Assembly: GCA_018700215.1 (NCBI GenBank)
Contig: JABIST010000035.1
Span: 1-14,121, forward strand
Direction: 5' to 3'
From: Dehalococcoidia bacterium
Lineage (GTDB): Bacteria; Chloroflexota; Dehalococcoidia; UBA2979
DNA length: 14,121 nucleotides
A program made the position numbers and the translations under genes. Under the pieces are notes generated by a model, which saw only the letters and a list, made by a program, of their open reading frames with translations, had not been told where the DNA came from and did not search any database. Below, piece after piece: positions 5,410 to 11,820 of this stretch. Numbering within the stretch: the stretch's first letter is position 1; the number at the start of each line of letters is the position of its first letter.

Positions 5410-6228
5410 GTGGAACGGATCATTTTCTTCGGGTTACTCGTGGTTGCGGCGCTGACCGTGCTGGGCTTCACGCTACGACTACACCCCACCCGACGTCTCG
5501 CCTTCTTGCGCGAAGCCGTGATCATCATTTCCGCGTACTTCATCTATTTCCTGATCCGGAGCCTGACGGAGGGGCGCGCGGATGAGGCGATCCAGCGCGC
5601 GCTGGCATTGGAGGATGTAGAGCGCTGGCTGGGGATTGGTGTGGAGGCCGCTGTTCAAGGCTTGATTATCGAGCACGACTGGCTCGTGGCCCTTGCGAAC
5701 TGGATTTACATCGGACTGCACTGGCCGCTGATCGCTGCGATTGCACTGTGGCTCTACCACGAGCACACGGAGCGATATTTCACCTATCGGAACGCGATAC
5801 TGCTCTCCGGGTTGGTCGGCCTGATCATCTTCGCGACGCTGCCGATGGCTCCACCACGCCTCGCTGACCCGGAGTTGATCGACACGGTGGTGGAGCGGAG
5901 CAACTCTTACCGACTGATGCAGCCGCCGGCGCTGACGAACCAGTACGCAGCGATGCCGAGCCTGCATCTGGGCTGGAACTTGCTGATGAGCATCGCGCTG
6001 GTTCGAGAGTCACGACACGTGCTGTTGCAGGTGATTGGGTGGGGGACGCCGGTGCTGATGTTCCTGGCGATGGTGATGACGGCGAACCACTACGTTCTCG
6101 ACGGAGTGGCCGGTGCCGCGATTGTGCTTGTCGCGCTGCTGGCGATCGATCGGCTGTTCCCCTGGATTCGCGCGTGGCGGGCGCAGCGCGGGCTCACGGT
6201 GAACCTGCAGGTGATCGAAGAAGACTGA
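5410..6228 (+). CDS. PAP2-superfamily membrane phosphatase/transferase (Aur1/Ipt1-like)
   Basis: This is a 272-residue integral membrane protein with about six hydrophobic helices. The first begins at the N-terminus (ERIIFFGLLVVAALTVLGF). The catalytic PAP2 motifs are AMPSLHLGW with His186, and NHYVLDGVAG with His227 and Asp231. This PSLH...HYxxD form is typical of the Aur1/Ipt1-like branch (PAP2_3), rather than the PSGH of classic lipid phosphatases. Members remove or transfer phospho-head groups on lipids such as phosphatidate or phosphoinositides; the actual lipid is unknown. GTG at 5410 was chosen because GGAGG lies 4 nt upstream and the protein then begins directly with a membrane helix. 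Starts at GTG 5371 and ATG 5236 are possible but poorly supported. It is convergent with the Rieske-fusion gene, with a gap of 25 bp and no clear terminator. Confidence 0.85.
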   Translation: MERIIFFGLLVVAALTVLGFTLRLHPTRRLAFLREAVIIISAYFIYFLIRSLTEGRADEAIQRALALEDVERWLGIGVEAAVQGLIIEHDWLVALANWIYIGLHWPLIAAIALWLYHEHTERYFTYRNAILLSGLVGLIIFATLPMAPPRLADPELIDTVVERSNSYRLMQPPALTNQYAAMPSLHLGWNLLMSIALVRESRHVLLQVIGWGTPVLMFLAMVMTANHYVLDGVAGAAIVLVALLAIDRLFPWIRAWRAQRGLTVNLQVIEED

Positions 6229-6253
6229 GCAGCTCGTTCGTGTCGAGCCGCCG

Positions 6254-7864
6254 TCAGAGCTGGACCCCTCCGTAGCGGACGCCGGTCAGATGGGCCATCT
6301 CGCGATCGAAGGTGGTGAGGTCGTCGATGTTGAATTGATTGAGGTGGGTGTGACCACAGGCGCGGGCGAGCACTTGCATCAGGTCCACTGTGGCATCGAG
6401 GTAGCGTGCCAGGCGGATCGCAGCCTCATCGACAGGCAGTCGATCGCGGAGGTGTTGCTGCTGGGTGGCGATGCCGACGGGGCAATTGTTGGTGTGGCAG
6501 GCGCGCATGGCGATGCAGCCGATGGCCTGCATGGCCGAGTTGGAGATGGCCACGGCATCGGCTCCGAGGGCGAGCGCTTTGGCGAAGTCAGCGGCGGTGC
6601 GCAGTCCGCCGGTGACGATCAGCGTGACGTCCGGGCGGTCGCGCGAGTTGAGGTGGCGTCTCGCGCGGGCAAGCGCCGGGATGGTTGGTACTGAAATGTT
6701 GTCACGAATGATGGTGGGAGCTGCGCCCGTTCCCCCGCCACGGCCATCGAGGATGATGTAGTCGACATCCGATTCGAGGGCGGCGTCGATGTCATCCTCG
6801 ATGTGTTGTGCGGAGAGCTTGAACCCGATGGGGATGCCTCCGGTTGCGTCGCGAACCTCCTGCGCGACGCGTCGGAAATCGGTGGGTGTGAGGTATTCGG
6901 GGAAGTGGGCTGGTGACACGGCGGCTTCGCCAGGTTCGAGGCCGCGAACTTCTGCGATTTCGCCGACGACTTTGCTACCGGGGAGATGTCCGCCGGTGCC
7001 ACTCTTGGCACCCTGGCCAGCTTTGAAATGAAATGCCTGAGCGAGTTTCACTTTTTCGAGCGAAAAGCCGAAATGACCGGAGGCGAGTTCGTAGAGGTAA
7101 CGGCTGTTCGCGGCTTGCTCTTCGGGCAGCATGCCGCCTTCGCCAGACGCGATGCCGGTGCCACACATCTCCGCGCCGCGCGCGAGGGCGGTCTTTGCTT
7201 CTTTCGAGAGCGCACCGAAGCTCATGTCCGAGACGAATAACGGCAGCGCGAGACGCAGTGGCTTCTGCGCGCGCGGGCCGATGACTACATCCGCGCCGAC
7301 GCTGACTCCATCAAGTTGGGGCAGGTTGGCGAGCTGCGCGGTGACGAACTGGATGTTGTCCCAACTAGGTAGCTGATCACGTGGGACCCCCATTGCAGCG
7401 ACGGGGCCGTGGTTACCGACGTTTGCGAGGCCGTTGTGGGCGAGCGAATGAATCTCGTGGACCTGTGGTTCTTCAGGAGTGCCGTGGAGGTCCTGATAGG
7501 CGCCCTGGTAGGCGTTTCGGTTCCAACGCTGCGGGTGATCTTGGAGCCAGTCATTCAACTCATCTGCATCGACGAAGACGTCGCCATCCTCGATCCAGGA
7601 GGCGAAGCGTTTGAGCTGCTCGTTGTTGTCGTAGGAGCTGACGCCGGTGTCGATGCGGTAGTCCCACCCGTGAAGCCCGCAGACGATGTTGCGACCTTGA
7701 ACGTGGCCATCGGCGAGCAGTGCACCGCGGTGCAGGCAACGACCGTAGAGGACGGAGTGATCTTCGCCATTGCGGATTACGACGAGATCGACGTCTTCGA
7801 TGAAGGCGCCGACGGGCTCGCGCTGGGGCAGTTCGGCCCAGGTAGCGATCCGTACTGGCTTCAT
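6254..7864 (-). CDS. Rieske [2Fe-2S] domain fused to FMN-binding glutamate synthase-type domain
   Basis: The protein has 536 residues. Residues 1-110 form a Rieske domain with Cys43-x-His45 (CLHRG) and Cys62-x2-His65 (CGLHGWDY). From about 140 on it is the FMN barrel of glutamate synthase: MSFGALSKEA (214-223), GEGG (241-244), GAKSGTGGHLPGSKV and DGRGGGTGAAP. The 3Fe-4S cysteines are Cys450, Cys456 and Cys461 in C-x5-C-x4-C (ACHTNNCPVG). There is no N-terminal amidotransferase domain and no GltD-like NADPH subunit nearby, so ordinary glutamate synthesis from glutamine is doubtful. The Rieske domain may deliver electrons to the flavin in place of GltD (inference). The ATG has AGGAGG 4 nt upstream. 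It is divergent from the Fur-family gene, with 135 bp between start codons. Redox- or metal-responsive control is a fair guess. Confidence 0.9.
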   Translation of the reverse strand: MKPVRIATWAELPQREPVGAFIEDVDLVVIRNGEDHSVLYGRCLHRGALLADGHVQGRNIVCGLHGWDYRIDTGVSSYDNNEQLKRFASWIEDGDVFVDADELNDWLQDHPQRWNRNAYQGAYQDLHGTPEEPQVHEIHSLAHNGLANVGNHGPVAAMGVPRDQLPSWDNIQFVTAQLANLPQLDGVSVGADVVIGPRAQKPLRLALPLFVSDMSFGALSKEAKTALARGAEMCGTGIASGEGGMLPEEQAANSRYLYELASGHFGFSLEKVKLAQAFHFKAGQGAKSGTGGHLPGSKVVGEIAEVRGLEPGEAAVSPAHFPEYLTPTDFRRVAQEVRDATGGIPIGFKLSAQHIEDDIDAALESDVDYIILDGRGGGTGAAPTIIRDNISVPTIPALARARRHLNSRDRPDVTLIVTGGLRTAADFAKALALGADAVAISNSAMQAIGCIAMRACHTNNCPVGIATQQQHLRDRLPVDEAAIRLARYLDATVDLMQVLARACGHTHLNQFNIDDLTTFDREMAHLTGVRYGGVQL

Positions 7865-7999
7865 TCGTCCTCCTTGATCGGCAGTGGATGAATGGTGCCT
7901 GAAGATGAGAGGTGCCGATGTGAGCTACTCCACCAATCAGCGAGCGGGGTGACCATGACCTTGACGGATCTCGGCACGGGCGCGGATCGTGGGAGAACG

Positions 8000-8467
8000 A
8001 TGAGTGAAACGCCCGAACCGATCGATGATGTGATTCGCGCCGCGGGGCTGCGACGGACGACTCCTCGTGCGCTGGTGCTACGGACGCTGCGGTCTACGCG
8101 GGGTCACCTGACGGCGAGTGAGATCTTCGAGCAGATCGATGCGGAGCGCTCGGAAGAGCCGATTGCGCAGTCGACGGTGTATCGGGCGTTGGAGGCGTTG
8201 GAGGCGAAGGGCGTGGTCTCGGCACTTCGTTCACGGAGCGGCGAGACGCGGTACGAGTGGGCACCGGAACGTCCGGGGCACCACCACCTGCTCTGCAATG
8301 CCTGTGGCGGGGTGATGGAGCTGGACCTGGATACGGTGCGAGAATTGGCCGAGGAGATTGAAGAGCGCACGGGGTTTCAGCCGGATATCCGGCACCTGGC
8401 GATCGATGGGCTGTGCAGCCACTGCCAGCCCGGGGATGCCGCGCCGGCTACGCCGCCTTCGTCTTAG
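8000..8467 (+). CDS. Fur-family metal/peroxide-responsive transcriptional regulator
   Basis: The protein has 155 residues, normal for the family. An N-terminal winged helix (about 8-88: RTTPRALVLRTL, IAQSTVYRALEALEAKGVV) precedes a metal-binding dimerisation domain. That domain has HHHLLCNACG (His94-96, Cys99, Cys102) and HLAIDGLCSHC (His132, Cys139, Cys142). The two CxxC pairs would hold structural zinc. Fur, Zur and PerR cannot be told apart from sequence alone here. ATG 8000 is preferred because GGGAG lies 5-6 nt upstream and the family's helix starts soon after. ATG 7955 in the same frame is an alternative. It is divergent from the Rieske fusion, so that gene is the obvious candidate target. 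Its last 20 bp overlap the convergent cheR 3' end. Confidence 0.92.
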   Translation: MSETPEPIDDVIRAAGLRRTTPRALVLRTLRSTRGHLTASEIFEQIDAERSEEPIAQSTVYRALEALEAKGVVSALRSRSGETRYEWAPERPGHHHLLCNACGGVMELDLDTVRELAEEIEERTGFQPDIRHLAIDGLCSHCQPGDAAPATPPSS

Positions 8468-9257
8468 CCTCGTCGCCGTCTGAGTTGCGGTAGAAGTTGC
8501 CGCCGAGCCTATTGAAGCTGGCGAGGTCGTCACCGAGGAGGGCCTCGGTTGCCCCGATGAAGAGGACTCCGTCTGGCTTGAGGGTCTTCCGGAAGCGCTG
8601 GACCAGGTCCCCTTTCACGTCCGGCTTGAAGTAGATCATGACGTTGCGGCAGACGACGAGGTCGTAGCCATGGCTGAACTTATCGGCCAGCAAGTTAACC
8701 TCGCGGAACTTGATGGTCTTTTTCAGAGCTGCCTTTGCAACGAAGCCCTCGGGGGTTTCGTCGAAGTGCTTGGTGAGTTCGGCGCGCGGCACGCCCTTCA
8801 TCTCTTCGGCGGAGTAGGGGCCGCCGTCCTTCGCCTTTCCGAGCGCTTCTCGGTCGAAGTCAGTGGCGGTGATTGTCGACTTATCGAGAGCCCCTGCTTC
8901 GGCGAGGTACATGGCGATTGAGTATGGCTCCTGGCCGGTGGAGCAGCCGGCGCTCCAGATGTTGAGCCGACCGCGACCGCGTTCGAGCAGATCTGGGAGC
9001 ACGGTGCTGCGAAGCTGCGCCCACTGGGCCTCATCGCGGAAGAACTCGGTGACGTTGATGGTGATCATGTCGCGCAGCTCTTTGAGCTGCGCTTCGTCTT
9101 TGCCAAGTTCGGCGATGAACGTGTCGATATCGTCGCTCAGGCGAGAGATATAGGTGGTGAGACGACGGCGCATCTGGGCCTCTTTGTAGGCTTCGAGGTC
9201 CAAGCCGAGCACCTGCTGGAGGCGTGCCTTGAGGCGAGCGAACTGTTCGTCGTTCAT
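8448..9257 (-). CDS. cheR: Chemotaxis protein methyltransferase CheR
   Basis: This 269-residue SAM-dependent methyltransferase adds methyl groups to glutamates of chemoreceptors during adaptation. The N-terminal helical domain (about 1-75) ends INVTEFFRD. The SAM site WSAGCSTGQEPYSIAM starts at residue 101, with an acidic ATDFD strand near 131, and CRNVMIYF is at 203-210. No C-terminal NWETF-binding or TPR domain follows. ATG 9257 was chosen because it gives the usual MNDEQF-type beginning and starts 11 nt after the cheB stop codon. An ATG at 9299 would overlap cheB by 31 bp. It is the last gene of the che operon and overlaps the Fur-family gene tail-to-tail by 20 bp, with no terminator visible between them. 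Confidence 0.95.
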   Translation of the reverse strand: MNDEQFARLKARLQQVLGLDLEAYKEAQMRRRLTTYISRLSDDIDTFIAELGKDEAQLKELRDMITINVTEFFRDEAQWAQLRSTVLPDLLERGRGRLNIWSAGCSTGQEPYSIAMYLAEAGALDKSTITATDFDREALGKAKDGGPYSAEEMKGVPRAELTKHFDETPEGFVAKAALKKTIKFREVNLLADKFSHGYDLVVCRNVMIYFKPDVKGDLVQRFRKTLKPDGVLFIGATEALLGDDLASFNRLGGNFYRNSDGDEAKTKAA

Positions 9258-9268
9258 CGAATTTCCGT

Positions 9269-10327
9269 TCAGGCGCTTCGTTGCGCTGCTTGACGACATT
9301 GGTTGGCAATTGCGTTGGCGATGCCCTCGAGCGGGACTACTTCATCGGAGAGACCTGCCAGCTCAATGGAGCGGGGCATGCCGTAGATGGTGCAGGTCGA
9401 TTCGTGCTCAGTGATCATGTAGCCGTTGGCTGCGCGGACCAGCTCAGCGCCGCGCGTACCGTCGGTACCCATGCCGGTGAGGATGGCTGCAACCACGTCA
9501 CCTTTGTGGTGTTGAACAACTGAGTCGAGGGTGATGTTGATCGCTGGGCGGACACCATGCTCGGCGGCCTCTTGATTCAATTTCACACGACCATCGCGCG
9601 TGACCGTGAGGTGGTAGTCGCCGGGTGCGACCAGCACCTTGCCGCGCTCGATGAGGTCGCCGCTCTTCGCCTCGTGGACGGGGAGGGGCGTCAACGTATC
9701 GAGGCGCTCAGCGAGCGTGCGAGTGAACCCGGGGGGCATGTGCTGAACGATCAGCACGGGCACCTTGAGGTCGCCGGGGAGCCCACTGACCACCTCGCGA
9801 AGTGCCTGGGGGCCACCGGTGGAGCTACCGATGACGACGATGCGCGATTGCCAGCGTGTTCCCGCAGCGGAGAGTAGCTGCGAGGGAGGGCGAGACTTGG
9901 TACTGACTTTACGCGGCACGCGGACCCGCGCGCCGGCGGCCTGAACGACCTTCTCAAGCACCTCGACGGAGGGGGCGAGGCCGGAGGAGGGTTTGGCGAT
10001 GAAATCGATGGCGCCCAGGTCCAGCGCCTGGAGGGTGGCTTCGGCACCCTGGCTGGTGAGGCTGCTGACCATCACCACGGGGGTGGGACGGTCCGCCATG
10101 ATGCGTTCGAGCGCCTGGAGTCCGTTCAGCCGCGGCATCTCCACATCGAGCGTGATGACGTCTGGCTTCAGCTGCGGGAGGAGTTCAACTGCTTCGAGCC
10201 CGTCCTTTGCGACGCCGATGACTTTGATTCGACCGTCTGCTTCCAGCATTCGCTTGAGCATGGAGCGGACGGTCGCAGAGTCATCGACGATCAGGCAGCG
10301 GATCGGGCCGCTGTCTGCTTTTACCAT
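9269..10327 (-). CDS. cheB: Chemotaxis response regulator protein-glutamate methylesterase CheB
   Basis: The protein has 352 residues in two domains. The receiver (about 8-130) carries acidic Asp15/Asp16, phospho-acceptor Asp61 (VITLDVEMP) and the KPSSG loop. The methylesterase domain follows a linker of about 35 residues and has GSSTGGPQAL (catalytic Ser), VQHMPPGFT (His) and LTGMGTDGTRG (Asp). It removes methyl groups from receptor glutamates and, in many species, deamidates glutamines; CheA activates it by phosphorylation. ATG 10327 shares bases with the cheY stop in TAATG, which implies translational coupling. GTG 10345 in frame is a less likely start. Confidence 0.96.
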   Translation of the reverse strand: MVKADSGPIRCLIVDDSATVRSMLKRMLEADGRIKVIGVAKDGLEAVELLPQLKPDVITLDVEMPRLNGLQALERIMADRPTPVVMVSSLTSQGAEATLQALDLGAIDFIAKPSSGLAPSVEVLEKVVQAAGARVRVPRKVSTKSRPPSQLLSAAGTRWQSRIVVIGSSTGGPQALREVVSGLPGDLKVPVLIVQHMPPGFTRTLAERLDTLTPLPVHEAKSGDLIERGKVLVAPGDYHLTVTRDGRVKLNQEAAEHGVRPAINITLDSVVQHHKGDVVAAILTGMGTDGTRGAELVRAANGYMITEHESTCTIYGMPRSIELAGLSDEVVPLEGIANAIANQCRQAAQRSA

Positions 10328-10683
10328 TAGCCGACGAGCTTCCACAGCGCCGACTGGATGCGGTCAGCATCGAAGGGCTTCACAACGAAGTCCTTCGCGC
10401 CGGCCTTGATGGCCTCCATGATCACCTGCTGCTGTCCCATGGCTGTGACCATTGCGATCTTGGCCTTGGGGTCTAGCTTCAGGATCGCCTGGAGTGCTTC
10501 CATGCCATCCATGTTCGGCATGGTGATGTCCATGAGCACCGCATCCGGCTTCTCTGACTGGTACATCTCCACGGCCTGCGCACCGTCTTCGGCTTCGACG
10601 ACATCGTGTCCCAGCTCTTTGACGAGACTGGCACTCTTCATGCGCATGAATGCGGCGTCATCTGCAATTAGGATCTTCGCCAC
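10327..10683 (-). CDS. cheY: Chemotaxis response regulator CheY
   Basis: This is a 118-residue single-domain receiver. Acidic pocket Asp8/Asp9 (IADDA), phospho-acceptor Asp52 (LMDITMP), Thr80 (VTAMG) and Lys102 (VVKPFD) are all present. It takes phosphate from CheA and should bind the flagellar motor or another output. No CheZ is present, so dephosphorylation would rely on CheC or intrinsic hydrolysis. The start is GTG with GGAGAG 7 nt upstream. It lies 27 bp after cheD and overlaps cheB through TAATG. Confidence 0.94.
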   Translation of the reverse strand: MAKILIADDAAFMRMKSASLVKELGHDVVEAEDGAQAVEMYQSEKPDAVLMDITMPNMDGMEALQAILKLDPKAKIAMVTAMGQQQVIMEAIKAGAKDFVVKPFDADRIQSALWKLVG

Positions 10684-10704
10684 CGTTTACTCTCCGTTTC
10701 CGAG

Positions 10705-10720
10705 CGCCGCTTAAGCGGCG
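10705..10720. other. 16-bp perfect palindrome over the cheD stop codon
   Basis: CGCCGCTTAAGCGGCG is self-complementary and contains the cheD stop (TAA). As RNA it makes a 6-bp GC stem with a UUAA loop in the short cheD-cheY spacer. There is no T-run, so it is not a terminator. It may mark a transcript processing or stability site, or may simply follow from the GCC GCC GCT codons. Confidence 0.5.
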
Positions 10721-11223
10721 GCCTTTGCGAGCCGCCCCTGAGCGGTCGATACGTCCAACTGTCCACTTGCCACGGCGAGTCTCACCGTGCGGCCGGATTC
10801 GCCACCCGTATCCTCACTTGTGATGCGCAATCCCAATTCCTTGAGCACTTGCTGTGCCGCTGCCGCGTTTCGCTTTCCAATCATCATCGTGTCCGTGAAG
10901 GACGCGCCGTGGAGCATCTGTGCTCCACCGGCCAGATGAATCTTCATTTTTGAGCGGGTGGCTCCAAGAGCCTCCATCTCTCTCAAGACCAGCGGGATGG
11001 CGAGGTCAACAAACTTGCCTTCCGCACCTCCCGGCTTTCCGTTGGTGCTGTCCGGCAACACCATGTGTGCCATTCCAGCGATGCCTGTTCCCGGGTCGTG
11101 TGCGCAGAATGCGACGCACGATCCGAGGCCGAGGCATACCAACTCCCGGGTCGGGTCGTCTGTGACGGCCCACTCGCCGAGGCTGAGCATGATTCGTTCG
11201 TTGTTGACGACATCCACTGACAC
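10711..11223 (-). CDS. cheD: Chemoreceptor glutamine deamidase CheD
   Basis: The protein has 170 residues with the CheD core GLGSCVAFCAHDPGTGIAGM, then AHMVLPDS, GGAQML and IGKRN. The catalytic nucleophile is Cys36 and the general base His53, at the same 17-residue spacing as Cys27/His44 in Thermotoga maritima CheD. The third active-site residue there is Thr21, six before the Cys; here that position is Cys30 (LVCLGLGSC). CheD deamidates receptor glutamines and is controlled by binding CheC, which is encoded just upstream. The start is GTG 11223, abutting the cheC stop (TAG directly followed by GTG). A second in-frame GTG at 11217 is possible. The Shine-Dalgarno sequence is weak, so coupling to cheC translation is likely. 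Confidence 0.93.
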   Translation of the reverse strand: MSVDVVNNERIMLSLGEWAVTDDPTRELVCLGLGSCVAFCAHDPGTGIAGMAHMVLPDSTNGKPGGAEGKFVDLAIPLVLREMEALGATRSKMKIHLAGGAQMLHGASFTDTMMIGKRNAAAAQQVLKELGLRITSEDTGGESGRTVRLAVASGQLDVSTAQGRLAKAAA

Positions 11224-11820
11224 CTAGGCGGCCTTTACTGAATCGAGCAGTGCTTCCAGGAACTCTTCACTCGGAATGACCATGAACTGGCCTTCGATCT
11301 GACCTTCGGAGGTGGCGAAGGTGGTCTCTGCGAGATACGTGTCGTCCTGACGCATCAGGATCTCGGCGGTGACCACATCGAGCAGTGCGCCGGCCATGTC
11401 CGTCATGACCGCGGGCGGTGATGGCGACAACTCGAGGCCAGTCGCGTCCGCGATCGCGTTGAGGAAGAAGGCACCGATGATGTTGCCCATTTCGCCAAGC
11501 GCGGACCGCCCCATCTCGTCCAGCTCCGTGGTCGTCTCGATCGGTTGCCCCATGAGCAGGTCGACGAAGGCGTAGGCGATGGCGGGATCGTAGATCAGCA
11601 TCAGGTGGCCGTTGGCGGCGCCGGTGACGGTGAGGTAGATCCCGACGGCGTCGGTCTCGGCACCACCGACGACGTCCGCGAGTTCCGCGACCGCGACTCG
11701 CTTGAGCGCGAAGGAACTGACGGTGATGTCCTGACCAATCATTTCTGAGAGGCCGGCCATCGCGTGGCGGGTGCCGAGGCTGACGAGGTCAGCCCAAGGG
11801 GCGAGGGTGTTGTCGTTCAC
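11224..11820 (-). CDS. cheC: CheC-family CheY-P phosphatase / CheD-binding protein
   Basis: The protein has 198 residues. The second CheC active-site motif is intact: Ser106-x3-Glu110-x2-Asn113 (RSALGEMGNIIGAFFLN). The first site, normally ExxNIGAGNAATALS, reads DLVSLGTRHAMAGLS, so Asp11 and Ser14 replace Glu and Asn. The protein should hydrolyse CheY-P in the cytoplasm and sequester CheD. Neighbouring cheD and the lack of cheZ support this over an unrelated CheX or FliN-type role. The start GTG overlaps the cheA stop (GTGA), with AGAGG 8 nt upstream, so translation is coupled. Confidence 0.88.
   Translation of the reverse strand: MNDNTLAPWADLVSLGTRHAMAGLSEMIGQDITVSSFALKRVAVAELADVVGGAETDAVGIYLTVTGAANGHLMLIYDPAIAYAFVDLLMGQPIETTTELDEMGRSALGEMGNIIGAFFLNAIADATGLELSPSPPAVMTDMAGALLDVVTAEILMRQDDTYLAETTFATSEGQIEGQFMVIPSEEFLEALLDSVKAA

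Noticed and set aside
7409..7891. 160-aa plus-strand open frame antisense to the Rieske fusion
   Set aside because: It is the complement of a well-supported coding region with clear domain motifs. Its Val/Asp-rich translation is typical of a GC-rich shadow frame and has no recognisable domain.
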